From the NCBI GenBank assembly GCA_050742975.1, contig JBOGDQ010000210.1:1-17231 (forward strand): a stretch of 17,231 nucleotides of DNA, written 5' to 3'. The DNA is from JBDTGE01 sp050742975. Its GTDB lineage: Bacteria; Actinomycetota; Actinomycetes; Mycobacteriales; Jatrophihabitantaceae. The translations under genes and the position numbers were made by a program. Below the pieces are notes generated by a model that was not told where the DNA came from, did not search any database, and was given only the letters and a program-made list of their open reading frames with translations. The first letter of the stretch is position 1; each line of letters opens with the position of its first letter. Positions 1 through 6,752 of this stretch are shown here, one piece after another.

Positions 1-386
1 GGCGAGAAGATGTCGAGCGCGCGTTTCTGAAACGGATACTTTGCGCAAATCATCGACTGAACCCTCTCCACGCAGTGTTCAACAGGGACAAGCCATGCCT
101 GACCGGGTAGGGCCGCACCGGTAATCCGACCGGACATGGTGCACGGTGCGACGGAGCAGGATGGGCTGTTCCTGATCCGCTTGACCTTGCCCGACGCGGC
201 ATCTGTCCACAGCCACAAACGCCCCTCGTATGTAACGAACCAGACAGGCGTCACAACCGGATCGCCGTCACGGCGATAGCTGGTTAGCGCCATGTACCGA
301 CCGGCCGCCCAAGGTACGACTCCGGTGTCCGCATACCGCTTCGCTCGGTCAGCCACCGGCTCGATCTCCTCGATTGAAAACGACAT
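1..386 (-). CDS. PPOX-class (F420-type) flavin/deazaflavin oxidoreductase, partial
   Basis: The frame is open from an ATG at 386-384 to the left edge with no stop, giving 128 codons; the C-terminus lies outside the window. The protein starts MSFSIEEIEPVADRAKRYAD. It then shows the split-barrel core of PPOX-type proteins: GRYMALTSYRRDGDPVVTPVWF (about residues 29-50) gives the first strands, GRLWLWT (55-61) the next, and the basic GKVKRIRNSP segment (67-76) is where members of this group bind cofactor phosphate. Small proteins of this kind in actinomycetes (Rv1155-like) use F420 or FMN to reduce varied substrates; the substrate here is unknown. It is cytoplasmic, with no signal peptide. No strong ribosome-binding site precedes the ATG. 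A tandem palindromic repeat lies just upstream (408-434). Family call is sure; F420 rather than FMN is inferred. Confidence 0.82.
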   Translation of the reverse strand, partial: MSFSIEEIEPVADRAKRYADTGVVPWAAGRYMALTSYRRDGDPVVTPVWFVTYEGRLWLWTDAASGKVKRIRNSPSCSVAPCTMSGRITGAALPGQAWLVPVEHCVERVQSMICAKYPFQKRALDIFS

Positions 387-407
387 CTCGCAGTAGACAC
401 GTGGAAC

Positions 408-434
408 AACCGGCCGGGTTCAACCGGCCGGGTT
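408..434. repeat. two tandem copies of a 13-bp quasi-palindrome upstream of the PPOX gene
   Basis: AACCGGCCGGGTT occurs at 408-420 and again, one base later, at 422-434, with no mismatch between copies. Each copy is itself nearly palindromic. The pair ends 22 bases before the start codon of the PPOX gene. A tandem operator for a dimeric repressor is the simplest reading; a cruciform or mRNA hairpin in the leader is the alternative. The repeat is seen directly; its role is inferred. Confidence 0.6.
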
Positions 435-569
435 GCCCGCTCCTCGTCCTCGGCGGGGGCAGCGTAAACCAACAACCTCCCGCCATGGTGCCGATTGCCG
501 AACCACCGCGGGCTCGATCGAACAACGAGTGACGTTGACTCCGGTTCTGATCATGGCCGTGCCGTAAGG

Positions 570-585
570 CGCCCGTCATCGGGCG
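570..585 (-). terminator. possible hairpin terminator after the amidase gene
   Basis: CGCCCG (570-575) and CGGGCG (580-585) form a perfect 6-bp stem with a 4-base loop, about 150 bases past the amidase stop on the minus strand. There is no U-tract, which is common for actinobacterial terminators but makes the call weak. Confidence 0.3.
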
Positions 586-617
586 GCTGCCTGCAGACGA
601 TCCGCTTGCGGGCGGTA

Positions 618-627
618 CTTACGTAAG
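618..627. promoter_or_regulatory. 10-bp perfect palindrome CTTACGTAAG
   Basis: CTTACGTAAG is self-complementary and AT-richer than its surroundings. It lies between the amidase stop and the PPOX start, so it could be an operator. No known regulator motif is matched with confidence. Confidence 0.25.
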
Positions 628-737
628 CGTTTGGATTTTCGGGCGATTACTACCGGACGGCTTCTGACTGGCCGATGCTTTGGTGCGATCGGTGCATCTG
701 GTGAGTCGTGCTTCGGCGCCCGTCGGTCCGGGAGCTG

Positions 738-1760
738 TCAACTGTGTGCACCGCGGTAGTGGCTGGCCAGCTCGGTGAGCCGGGTGTGGGTGCCGTCCAT
801 TGCGGAGCGTTTCGGCAGCCACTGCTTCCGTAGCTTGGCGACCGAGGTGTAGTTGGTGTCGACGACGTTAGCCAGCGGTGATTCGACTGTCTGGGAGGCG
901 AGCTGGTAGGCGTCTAGCGTTTCGAAGCCATAGTCGGACTCGAGCCAATGCACCAGGTCCGACTGCGCGATCCGGAAGGCATCCTCGAGCGGTCGCGCCG
1001 AGCCGGTGGTCATGAGGTGAGTGTCGGATTCCAGTCTCGGCCAGGGGCACGGGGTGCCCTTGATGAGGTCGAGGATGAGCACCGTGTCCATGGCGCATTC
1101 GGCCGCGACCCCGCACGTCTCGCCCTCGCCCTGCCGCGCGTGCCCGTCGCCGATCGAGAACAGCGCGCCCTCGACATTGACGCCCAGGTAGCACGTCACA
1201 CCGGCCTGCATCTCGGGCGTATCCATGTTGCCGCCGTGGGCATCAGGAACGAGGGAGGAACGAACTTCGAGGTTGGCCGGTGCCACCCCGACGGTGCCGT
1301 GCATCGGCACCATCGGAAGGTCGACCTGCCAGTCGCCGAAGCGAGCCTCGAAACGGCACAGCTCGCGCGCACGATCGAGCTGCCAGATCCACACGACTTC
1401 GGGCAGTGGGTCCTGCAGGGTGGCGGTCAGGTGTGTTGACGTGAGCGCCCCGAACAGCGGGACGGTCGTGGAGACGGCCCAGTCCCGAGCCGGCTTGATC
1501 GAGATGAAATGGACGGCCAGCGTGTCACCGGGTTCTGCGCCCTCGACGTAGAACGGTCCAGTTTGCGGGTTGACGTAGGGGAACTCGCAGACCTGCGAGA
1601 CCAGGTCGTTGACGCCGTGAACCCGGCCGGCGAAGCAGTCCTCGGTGAATAGCTCCAGGATCGTCCCCGGGGCGATCCGCGCGAGCGGGGGGGCGCCGCC
1701 GAACGTCCAGACGTACTGCGAGTCCGCGGGCCGAAAGGTGCGGACGATCGGGTCAGCCAT
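738..1760 (-). CDS. acetamidase/formamidase family protein (FmdA/AmdA type)
   Basis: 340 residues. This family hydrolyses short aliphatic amides (formamide, acetamide) to the acid and ammonia in the cytoplasm. Diagnostic segments are the N-terminal ...PGTILELFTEDCFAGRV, YVEGAEPGDTLAV (a conserved family feature), VPMHGTVGVAP in mid-protein, GGNMDTPEMQAG, then GVNVEGALFSIGDGHARQGEGE with the conserved GDGHARQGEGE turn. It is shorter than the roughly 400-residue Methylophilus and mycobacterial enzymes but in line with shorter family members. The ATG overlaps the end of the upstream permease gene by 8 bases (1753-1760), so the two are almost certainly translationally coupled. No strong ribosome-binding site precedes the start, which fits coupling. 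The exact amide substrate cannot be read from the sequence. Confidence 0.9.
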   Translation of the reverse strand: MADPIVRTFRPADSQYVWTFGGAPPLARIAPGTILELFTEDCFAGRVHGVNDLVSQVCEFPYVNPQTGPFYVEGAEPGDTLAVHFISIKPARDWAVSTTVPLFGALTSTHLTATLQDPLPEVVWIWQLDRARELCRFEARFGDWQVDLPMVPMHGTVGVAPANLEVRSSLVPDAHGGNMDTPEMQAGVTCYLGVNVEGALFSIGDGHARQGEGETCGVAAECAMDTVLILDLIKGTPCPWPRLESDTHLMTTGSARPLEDAFRIAQSDLVHWLESDYGFETLDAYQLASQTVESPLANVVDTNYTSVAKLRKQWLPKRSAMDGTHTRLTELASHYRGAHS

Positions 1761-3246
1761 GCGAGGGCACCGCAGCCGGCACTGGCTCTTCGTCCAGATG
1801 CACGCGCGCCATCTCGGCGACGCGCGACGGTTTGACCGTGGAGAGGACCAGGAGGTAGAGCACGCCCAGGATCATCCAGATCACGGCGCCGCGCACGGCG
1901 AGCGAGGAGGGGTAGGTCAGCGAGGCGATAAAGGACCAGCCGAACGGATTCCATCCCACGGCGAACAGCCAGCCGGGTGTGAACGTGGCGATGCCCAGCA
2001 CCGGTATCAGGATGTGCGAGATCGGGTTGAAGTCCTGCCTGCGTCTGCGCAGGAAGTACCCGATACAGGCCAGGTCCACCATGATGTAGACGGAGACGAG
2101 CATGATCACCAGGGCGCTGCCGACGATGCCGAATGCGTTGGTGGGGTTGTACTTGGCGCCCAGCGCGAGTGAGATCGCCAGAGTCAGTGCGCCGGTAGCG
2201 ACAATCGCGACGTAGGGCGAACGGTTCTTCAGGCTGACCCGTGCGAACCAGTACGGCAGGGCGCCGATGCGGCCCATTGCGTACCCGGTGCGGCTGGCGA
2301 CGTTCACGCCGGCGTTGGAGTTCGCGATCGTGGAGTTGACGATGGCGAGGAAGACGAAGAACCAGAAGATGCCGTAGAGCGAACGCGCCAGCCCTTGCCA
2401 TGAATTGGCGCCGGACGTGGAGAAGGTGGCGAACTTGGCCGGTCCATACGCGACGTCGGCGGCGTAGGTCGTGAATACGTACAGCAGGCCGATGAGCAGC
2501 GTGGCGCCGATCACCGCCCGACGGATGGTGCGGCGCGGATCGCGGGCCTCCTCCGCCAGCGGCGTCGCACCCTCGAAACCACCGAAGCCGAGCAGGGCGA
2601 ACACCGACCCGCCGATGACGCCGGTGGTGCCGCGAAAACCGGTGGGCGTGTACTTCGTCCCGAACACCGACAGCGTGTTGTGCCCGCCGGCGTGCACGAC
2701 CAGGAACACCGCCAGCACCAGGAACACCGCGATCTCGAACAGGCCGAGCACCGTACCCAGCCGGGCCGACGTGCGAATGCCGTACAGGCCGGCCGCTACC
2801 ACGATGAGCGCTCCGAGCACGGTCCACGGCCACCACAAGTTGTTCGGGTAGCTGGTCCATTCGGAGTGGATGGTCGAGGCCGTCGTGAAGCCGAGTTGCA
2901 GCAGCACCAGCGGCGGTATGAGCAGGCCGATGAACAGGTAGCCCCATGAGGTGAGGAAGCCCAGGCTCGTGTGCAGGCCCTGCGAGACATACAGTCCGAG
3001 CGAGCCGGCGCCCGGCAGGTTCTTGGCCAGCTCGCCGATGCAGAACGCGGTCAGCAGGCAGGCCACCAGAGCGATCAGGACCGACAGCGGCAACGCCCCA
3101 CCGGCGTAGCCGACGCCGAACGGGATCGATGCGGCGATCGCGGCGCCCGGCGCCATGTCGGTCATGCTCTGGAAGAGCACTTCGCGTAGCCCGATCGCAT
3201 CCTTACGCAGACCCGGTGCAGCGGCCCGTGCCACAGCTTCAGCCAT
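1753..3246 (-). CDS. APC-family amino acid/amide permease
   Basis: 497 residues with about 12 hydrophobic segments. The N-terminus carries the APC-superfamily pattern: SMTDMAPGAAIAASIPFGVGYAGG (about 28-51) is the helix-break-helix of TM1, and the FALLGFGGFEGATPLAEEARDPRRTIRRAV block is the TM6 region and following loop typical of the family. It should exchange or symport a small amine, amino acid or amide across the membrane. Its place between an amide-binding sensor and an amidase suggests it imports the amidase substrate. The ATG has a clear GGAGG (3253-3257) six bases upstream. The last bases overlap the amidase start. A coupled permease-amidase pair is seen directly; the transported compound is inferred. 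Confidence 0.88.
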   Translation of the reverse strand: MAEAVARAAAPGLRKDAIGLREVLFQSMTDMAPGAAIAASIPFGVGYAGGALPLSVLIALVACLLTAFCIGELAKNLPGAGSLGLYVSQGLHTSLGFLTSWGYLFIGLLIPPLVLLQLGFTTASTIHSEWTSYPNNLWWPWTVLGALIVVAAGLYGIRTSARLGTVLGLFEIAVFLVLAVFLVVHAGGHNTLSVFGTKYTPTGFRGTTGVIGGSVFALLGFGGFEGATPLAEEARDPRRTIRRAVIGATLLIGLLYVFTTYAADVAYGPAKFATFSTSGANSWQGLARSLYGIFWFFVFLAIVNSTIANSNAGVNVASRTGYAMGRIGALPYWFARVSLKNRSPYVAIVATGALTLAISLALGAKYNPTNAFGIVGSALVIMLVSVYIMVDLACIGYFLRRRRQDFNPISHILIPVLGIATFTPGWLFAVGWNPFGWSFIASLTYPSSLAVRGAVIWMILGVLYLLVLSTVKPSRVAEMARVHLDEEPVPAAVPSHG

Positions 3247-3252
3247 CGTCGA

Positions 3253-3257
3253 CCTCC
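3253..3257 (-). promoter_or_regulatory. ribosome-binding site of the permease
   Basis: GGAGG on the minus strand, 6 bases before the ATG at 3246. It fixes the permease start and shows that the permease is translated independently, although the gene upstream ends only about 100 bases away. Confidence 0.75.
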
Positions 3258-3347
3258 GCCGATTCGACAGTCAATTCGCCTCAACGGTCCGGGACGCTAC
3301 TCCGCAAAGTTTGAAACGGAAAGGATTTCGGGCCAGATCGGCGGAGC

Positions 3348-4421
3348 TCAGAACGAGGTAACGATCCGGAACTGCAACCCCTCTGCCACTGCGAGGTGCG
3401 CTGTCTGCGCGACGTGTCGGCGGTGAACGGTCAGCTTGCCGCGAGCGCCCTGGAAACTCGCGCCCTCCGACGCTGCCGACAGGTCGATCGGATGCAGCGT
3501 CAGCGAGCGCTGGGCCAGCGCGGACAGCAGGTTCAGACCTTCGTAGCACGACTCGCCGTACACGTTCAGCACCGGTCCCTCTGCACCGAAGCGGGCCTCG
3601 TAGCGTTCGGCGAAGGCAAGGTTGGCGTCGGTCTGCAGCGCGCCGAAGTAGCCCATTGTCGCGAACAGCTTGCCACTGTTGTCACCGCCCATCGCCAGCA
3701 AGATGTTCTCCTCCAGCGAGGCCGAAAGGCGGATCACCCGGTGGGCGAGCGGTGACGCGGCGAGCTGCTGATGAAAGCGCGCCAGGTCGTCGCCGACCAG
3801 GCTGAGCAACAGTGCGTCCGGGGCGTCGGCCTCCAGACGCGAAAGACAGCTGGCGAAATCGTCGACGCCGAACGGCAGGTAGCGCTCGGCCACGACCGTG
3901 GCACCGACCTCGGACAGGAACCCGCGCGCCGCCCGATGCACCTGGCGTGGCCAGATGTAGTCGTTTCCGAGCAGCGCCCAGCGTCGCGCGCGGCGCTGCC
4001 GTACCAGCCAGCTGATCGCCGGCCGCAACTGCCCGGTCGGTGTCTCCCCGCACAGGAACACGCCCGCAGACCGTTCGCCGCCCTCATACGGTGGCGTGTA
4101 GACGTACGGCACCTGGCCGGTCACGACGTCGACGACGGCGGTGCGCACCGCGGAGGTGTGCATGCCCACTACCGCATCGATCCGGCCGGCGGTGACCAAC
4201 TCGCGCACGGAGTCGGCGACCTCATCCGGTCCGCGGCCGCCGTCCACGAGCACCAGCTCGACGGGCCGACCGTGTATCCCGTCGGCCGCGTTCAGCTCCT
4301 CGACGGCAAGCAGGGCGCAGTTGAGGCTGGACGGCCCGGCGAGCCCGAGCGGGCCGGACAACGGCGCCACCAGCGCGACCGCCACATCAGCACGCCGCTC
4401 GTCGCCGGCAGTGGTGCACAA
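3348..4421 (-). CDS. AmiC-like amide-binding protein (periplasmic-binding-protein fold, type I)
   Basis: About 357 residues from a TTG at 4421; a GTG at 4385 is the other possible start (345 residues), and neither has a good ribosome-binding site. The frame is open further upstream, but that part is opposite the marR gene. The fold is the Leu/Ile/Val-binding type: VAVALVAPLSGPLGLAGPSS at the start, ALLAVEELNAADGIHGRPVE (36-55), PYVYTPPYEGGE (105-116), WALLGNDYIWPR (148-159) and SASLEENILLAMGG (233-246). These match the AmiC/FmdC/UrtA subgroup that binds short amides or urea. There is no signal peptide or lipobox and no ABC permease or ATPase gene alongside, so it is more likely a cytoplasmic ligand sensor, as in AmiC of amidase operons, than a transporter component. 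It starts 36 bases from the divergent MarR regulator. Confidence 0.85.
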   Translation of the reverse strand: MCTTAGDERRADVAVALVAPLSGPLGLAGPSSLNCALLAVEELNAADGIHGRPVELVLVDGGRGPDEVADSVRELVTAGRIDAVVGMHTSAVRTAVVDVVTGQVPYVYTPPYEGGERSAGVFLCGETPTGQLRPAISWLVRQRRARRWALLGNDYIWPRQVHRAARGFLSEVGATVVAERYLPFGVDDFASCLSRLEADAPDALLLSLVGDDLARFHQQLAASPLAHRVIRLSASLEENILLAMGGDNSGKLFATMGYFGALQTDANLAFAERYEARFGAEGPVLNVYGESCYEGLNLLSALAQRSLTLHPIDLSAASEGASFQGARGKLTVHRRHVAQTAHLAVAEGLQFRIVTSF

Positions 4422-4457
4422 TCGAGGCGAGGATTCGGTGCGAACAGGAGGCGGCGA
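4422..4457. promoter_or_regulatory. divergent control region between the AmiC-like and MarR genes
   Basis: Only 36 bases separate the chosen starts (72 if the AmiC-like gene starts at 4385). The promoters of both genes, and any MarR operator, must lie here or inside the gene ends. CACAAT at 4417-4422 could serve as a -10 element for marR. I see no clear long palindrome. Confidence 0.4.
4446..4451 (+). promoter_or_regulatory. ribosome-binding site that sets the marR start
   Basis: AGGAGG, six bases before the GTG at 4458. It decides the start of the MarR gene, whose frame is otherwise open for several hundred bases upstream. Confidence 0.8.
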
Positions 4458-4913
4458 GTGCCCGGCCCGACGCTGCAGAGCTACCTCGTCTACCTGCTGA
4501 GCGAGGCCGAACGTCGCGTGAACCGACAGCTCGCCGATCAGTTCCGCGACGAAGGCGCCCCCGTCGAGTACTGGCGGATCCTGCAGGCACTGGCCGACGG
4601 GCACGGGCATTCCATGGGCGAGCTGGCCCAGGCCGTCCTGATGAACCACCCGACTTTGACGAAGACCCTCGACCGGATGGTCTCCGAGGCGTTGGTGTAC
4701 CGGCGACAGAGCACCGACGACCGACGACGGATCGCCGTATACGCGGCTGCCCGCGGTCGAGCACTGCTGCGGCGCCTGGACGCCCAGGCCCTCGAACACC
4801 AGAACCTCATCGCCGACACATTCGGCCTCGACCAGACCGGGCAGCTCATGCGCCAGCTTCAGGAACTGCTCGGATGCCTGAGGACGGACCGGTCGCGCGC
4901 CGGCGACAACTGA
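4458..4913 (+). CDS. MarR-family transcriptional regulator
   Basis: 151 residues from the GTG at 4458, chosen because of the perfect AGGAGG at 4446-4451. The winged helix is plain: EYWRILQALADG (37-48) leads in, MGELAQAVLMNHPTLTKTLDRMVSEALVYRRQ (53-84) covers helix-turn-helix and recognition helix, and STDDRRRIAVYAAARGRALL (85-104) is the wing with the DxR signature. Flanking helices (1-30 and 105-140) would form the dimer interface. It is transcribed divergently from the amide sensor/permease/amidase genes and is their most likely regulator. In Mycobacterium smegmatis the acetamidase operon likewise pairs a MarR-like repressor (AmiA) with an AmiC-like sensor. The regulatory sign here is inferred. 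Confidence 0.88.
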   Translation: MPGPTLQSYLVYLLSEAERRVNRQLADQFRDEGAPVEYWRILQALADGHGHSMGELAQAVLMNHPTLTKTLDRMVSEALVYRRQSTDDRRRIAVYAAARGRALLRRLDAQALEHQNLIADTFGLDQTGQLMRQLQELLGCLRTDRSRAGDN

Positions 4914-5260
4914 GTTCGCGAGCGTTGCCGCACGCTGCAACGGCCCATGCTTGCGCACAGCGCTCAGACGCACCCTCGGCCCCGCTTCCATCGAGCCCTG
5001 GCGACAAGCACGGCATGTCATGACAGGTCGGACTGGACAGCTGCCCGGACGACCAAGACATCGGACGAGGCGATGCTAGCCCGCGATGTCGCTGACCGCA
5101 GCCTGTCCGAAGACGACCACCCAGGACCCCGCGACAGCGTTCACCGCCGCCCCGGACCCGCCCTCGCCGGCTGTGCTGCATGGGATCCGCCAGCGGGCAG
5201 TCCGTTGTCAGTTGATGCTGTACCGGCTGAGTGTCGCCAGCGGTTCTGGCTGGTATCGAG
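4914..5260. other. intergenic region without a convincing gene
   Basis: 347 bases between the marR stop and the end of the minus-strand XRE gene, so both flanking genes end here. Several open frames cross it on both strands, but their translations are Arg/Pro/Ser-rich shadows without domain features. A perfect 10-bp palindrome TGTCATGACA sits at 5016-5025. No classical terminator was found. It may be decayed DNA at the edge of the accessory stretch. Confidence 0.5.
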
Positions 5261-5533
5261 TCAAGCGGTCGCTGCCGCTGGTTGTTCGTCGCTCGGCTGG
5301 ATGTCGGACACGAGGTTTTCGAGGCGCAGGTCCAGCGCGGTGGCGAGAGCGACAACGGTGAAGAACGCCGGGGTGGGCACACGCCCCGCTTCGATCTTGC
5401 GCAAAGTTTCGGCTGGCAGACCGGCGGCAGCGGCAACCTCGACCATGCTGCGGGACCCGCGCGCCCCGCGAAGCGCCGCACCCAGTCGACGGCCGCGTTC
5501 GCGTTCCTCAGGGGTCAGCATGGGTCGAACCAT
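5261..5533 (-). CDS. XRE-family helix-turn-helix regulator
   Basis: 90 residues from the ATG at 5533 (MVRPMLTPEERERGRRLG); a second ATG at 5521 is possible, and the longer upstream frame runs into the divergent gene and is rejected. The Cro/C1-type domain fills most of the protein: LGAALRGARGSRSMVEVAAAAGLPAETLRKIEAGRVPTPAFFTVVALATALDL (17-69). Within it, VEVAAAAGLPAETLRKIEAGR is the helix-turn-helix with the usual IExGR ending. There is no sensor domain. It is divergent from a methionine aminopeptidase gene with only 55 bases between, including a perfect inverted repeat, so self-repression and control of that peptidase are the natural guess. Confidence 0.85.
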   Translation of the reverse strand: MVRPMLTPEERERGRRLGAALRGARGSRSMVEVAAAAGLPAETLRKIEAGRVPTPAFFTVVALATALDLRLENLVSDIQPSDEQPAAATA

Positions 5534-5588
5534 GACCGTGATAGTAATACCGGGATAACAATCCCGCATGCTGTTGGAGGGTTTCGAG
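5534..5588. promoter_or_regulatory. shared promoter/operator of the XRE-map pair
   Basis: This 55-base AT-richer spacer separates two divergent genes. CGGGAT (5551-5556) and ATCCCG (5561-5566) form a perfect inverted repeat with a 4-base spacer. The adjoining ATAGTAATAC (5541-5550) can supply -10-like elements in either direction. GGAGG at 5576-5580 is the map ribosome-binding site. An operator for the XRE protein is inferred from position and symmetry. Confidence 0.6.
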
Positions 5589-6368
5589 ATGATCGAACTG
5601 AAGACGCCCGGTGAGATCGACGCCATGCGTGCCGCCGGAGCGGTGGTCGCGGACGCCCTGGCTGCCGTTCGCGCTGAGGCCGCCGTGGGTGTGCGGCTCA
5701 CCGAACTCGATCAGGTGGCGCGCGCGGTGATCTCGTCGGTCGGCGCTACGTCCCCGTTCCTGGACTACCAGCCTGGCTTCACGTGCGCGCCCTACCCCGG
5801 GGTGGTGTGCCTGTCCGTCAACGACGCCGTTCTGCACGGGATCCCCACCGGCTACCAACTGCGAGATCGCGACCTCCTGAGCGTCGACTGCGGCGCAACG
5901 TTGGACGGGTGGACCGGAGACGCCGCAATCTCGTTCTGCGTCGGGCGGGCATCCGACAACGACGAGCGGCTGCTGGCGCACACCGCACACGCCCTGCGGG
6001 CTGGCATCGACGCCGCGCACGTCGGCGCGAAGCTAGGCGATGTGTCGGCCGCGATCGGGCACATCGCGCGAGCGGCAGGCTATGGACTGCACACCGACTT
6101 CGGCGGCCACGGGGTTGGACGCACGATGCACGAAAACCCGCGCGTACCCAACGACGGCCGGCCAGGTCGCGGCCTGATGCTGCGTGCGGGACTCACCATC
6201 GCGATCGAGCCGTGGTTCATGGCCGGCGGCAATAACAGCTACTGCATAGACGAAGACGGCTGGACCCTGCGCAGCTCCGACGGCTCCCGCGGTGCCCACT
6301 TCGAGCACACCATCGCCGTCACCAACGACGGTCCGATCGTGCTCACCGCGCCACGACACAGGCGCTGA
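5589..6368 (+). CDS. map: type I methionine aminopeptidase
   Basis: 259 residues. It removes the initiator methionine from new proteins, in the cytoplasm, using two metal ions. The start at 5589 is chosen because GGAGG lies 8 bases upstream and the protein then begins MIELKTPGEIDAMRAAG, as in the family; an ATG at 5568 in frame overlaps the inverted repeat. All five metal ligands are present: D100 (SVDCGA), D111 (GDAAISF), H174 (GGHGVGRTMHE), E207 (TIAIEPW) and E239 (FEHTIAV); His181 matches the second active-site histidine. Length fits the short class without an N-terminal extension. It is paired with a divergent XRE regulator rather than with the ribosomal-protein/adenylate kinase genes that usually flank the housekeeping map, so it is probably an additional, regulated copy. 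Confidence 0.92.
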   Translation: MIELKTPGEIDAMRAAGAVVADALAAVRAEAAVGVRLTELDQVARAVISSVGATSPFLDYQPGFTCAPYPGVVCLSVNDAVLHGIPTGYQLRDRDLLSVDCGATLDGWTGDAAISFCVGRASDNDERLLAHTAHALRAGIDAAHVGAKLGDVSAAIGHIARAAGYGLHTDFGGHGVGRTMHENPRVPNDGRPGRGLMLRAGLTIAIEPWFMAGGNNSYCIDEDGWTLRSSDGSRGAHFEHTIAVTNDGPIVLTAPRHRR

Positions 6369-6378
6369 GCCCTGGGCC

Positions 6379-6392
6379 GCCCGTATACGGGC
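6379..6392. terminator. perfect 14-bp palindrome just after map
   Basis: GCCCGTATACGGGC begins 11 bases after the map stop codon. As RNA it would form a GC-rich stem with a tight AU loop, so a terminator is possible, though the loop is cramped and there is no U-tract. A protein-binding palindrome is the alternative. Confidence 0.35.
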
Positions 6393-6550
6393 CGGGGATG
6401 TCCTGCCAAGTGCCCCTGGTGGGTCCGCATGCCCGGTCGCGCGAACGCGGCGTCGAATGCCCCATTTTGCCGATCGGCCTGCGCCACGTGTGCGGCGTCC
6501 GAGATGCTTGGTTGTCTGGCGCAAGGTGACGGTATGGCAACCTGCCATGC

Positions 6551-6700
6551 ATGAACTTCGTCATCCGACGGTACGCAGCGGGTGACCGCGATGACATGCT
6601 CGGGCTGGCGCCAAGGGTGTCCGCGGGAATCGCACCATGGCTGGACCACGAGCAAGTGAACCCGGCATTCGTCGGATTCGCACGCGACGACGTCGACCGG
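6551..6700 (+). pseudogene. GNAT acetyltransferase, N-terminal fragment
   Basis: The frame from the ATG at 6551 starts MNFVIRRYAAGDRDDMLGLA, continuing with PRVSAGIAPWLDHEQV and FVGFARDDV. This is the usual opening of GNAT acetyltransferases, where I-R-x-x-x-x-x-D leads into the first helix. After about 45-50 residues the similarity stops, the composition turns to Arg/Gly/Thr, and a tyrosine recombinase fragment begins some 50 bases later. The acetyl-CoA binding motif (R/Q-x-x-G-x-G/A) is missing. I infer that the gene was cut when the mobile element inserted or deleted. Confidence 0.5.
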
Positions 6701-6752
6701 CCGGAGCAATCCGGTCCGCGACGTTGGGCGACTGGAGGGACACAGCACGCAG

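Larger units (their letters stand above)
387..737. other. intergenic region without a convincing gene
   Basis: This 351-base stretch separates the stop of the amidase gene from the start of the PPOX gene, both on the minus strand. The short open frames in it have no recognisable protein features. It holds a tandem 13-bp repeat (408-434), a short hairpin (570-585) and a 10-bp palindrome (618-627), listed separately. The most likely content is the 3' end of the amidase transcript and the promoter of the PPOX gene. Confidence 0.6.

Noticed and set aside
1427..2947. A 506-residue minus-strand frame overlapping permease and amidase
   Set aside because: Arg/His-rich frame-shifted shadow of the two real genes.
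4422..5021. N-terminal extension of the AmiC-like frame up to 5021
   Set aside because: It lies opposite the marR gene, has no family similarity, and the binding-protein fold begins only after about 4400.
4914..5260. Possible small hydrophobic peptide on the minus strand (GSGAAVNAVAGSWVVVFGQA)
   Set aside because: No proper start codon or ribosome-binding site, only a short open stretch bounded by stops, no supporting context.
5261..5701. Longer XRE protein starting at 5701
   Set aside because: The extra 56 residues are the reverse of the map start and control region and carry no helix-turn-helix features; the ATG at 5533 fits the family.
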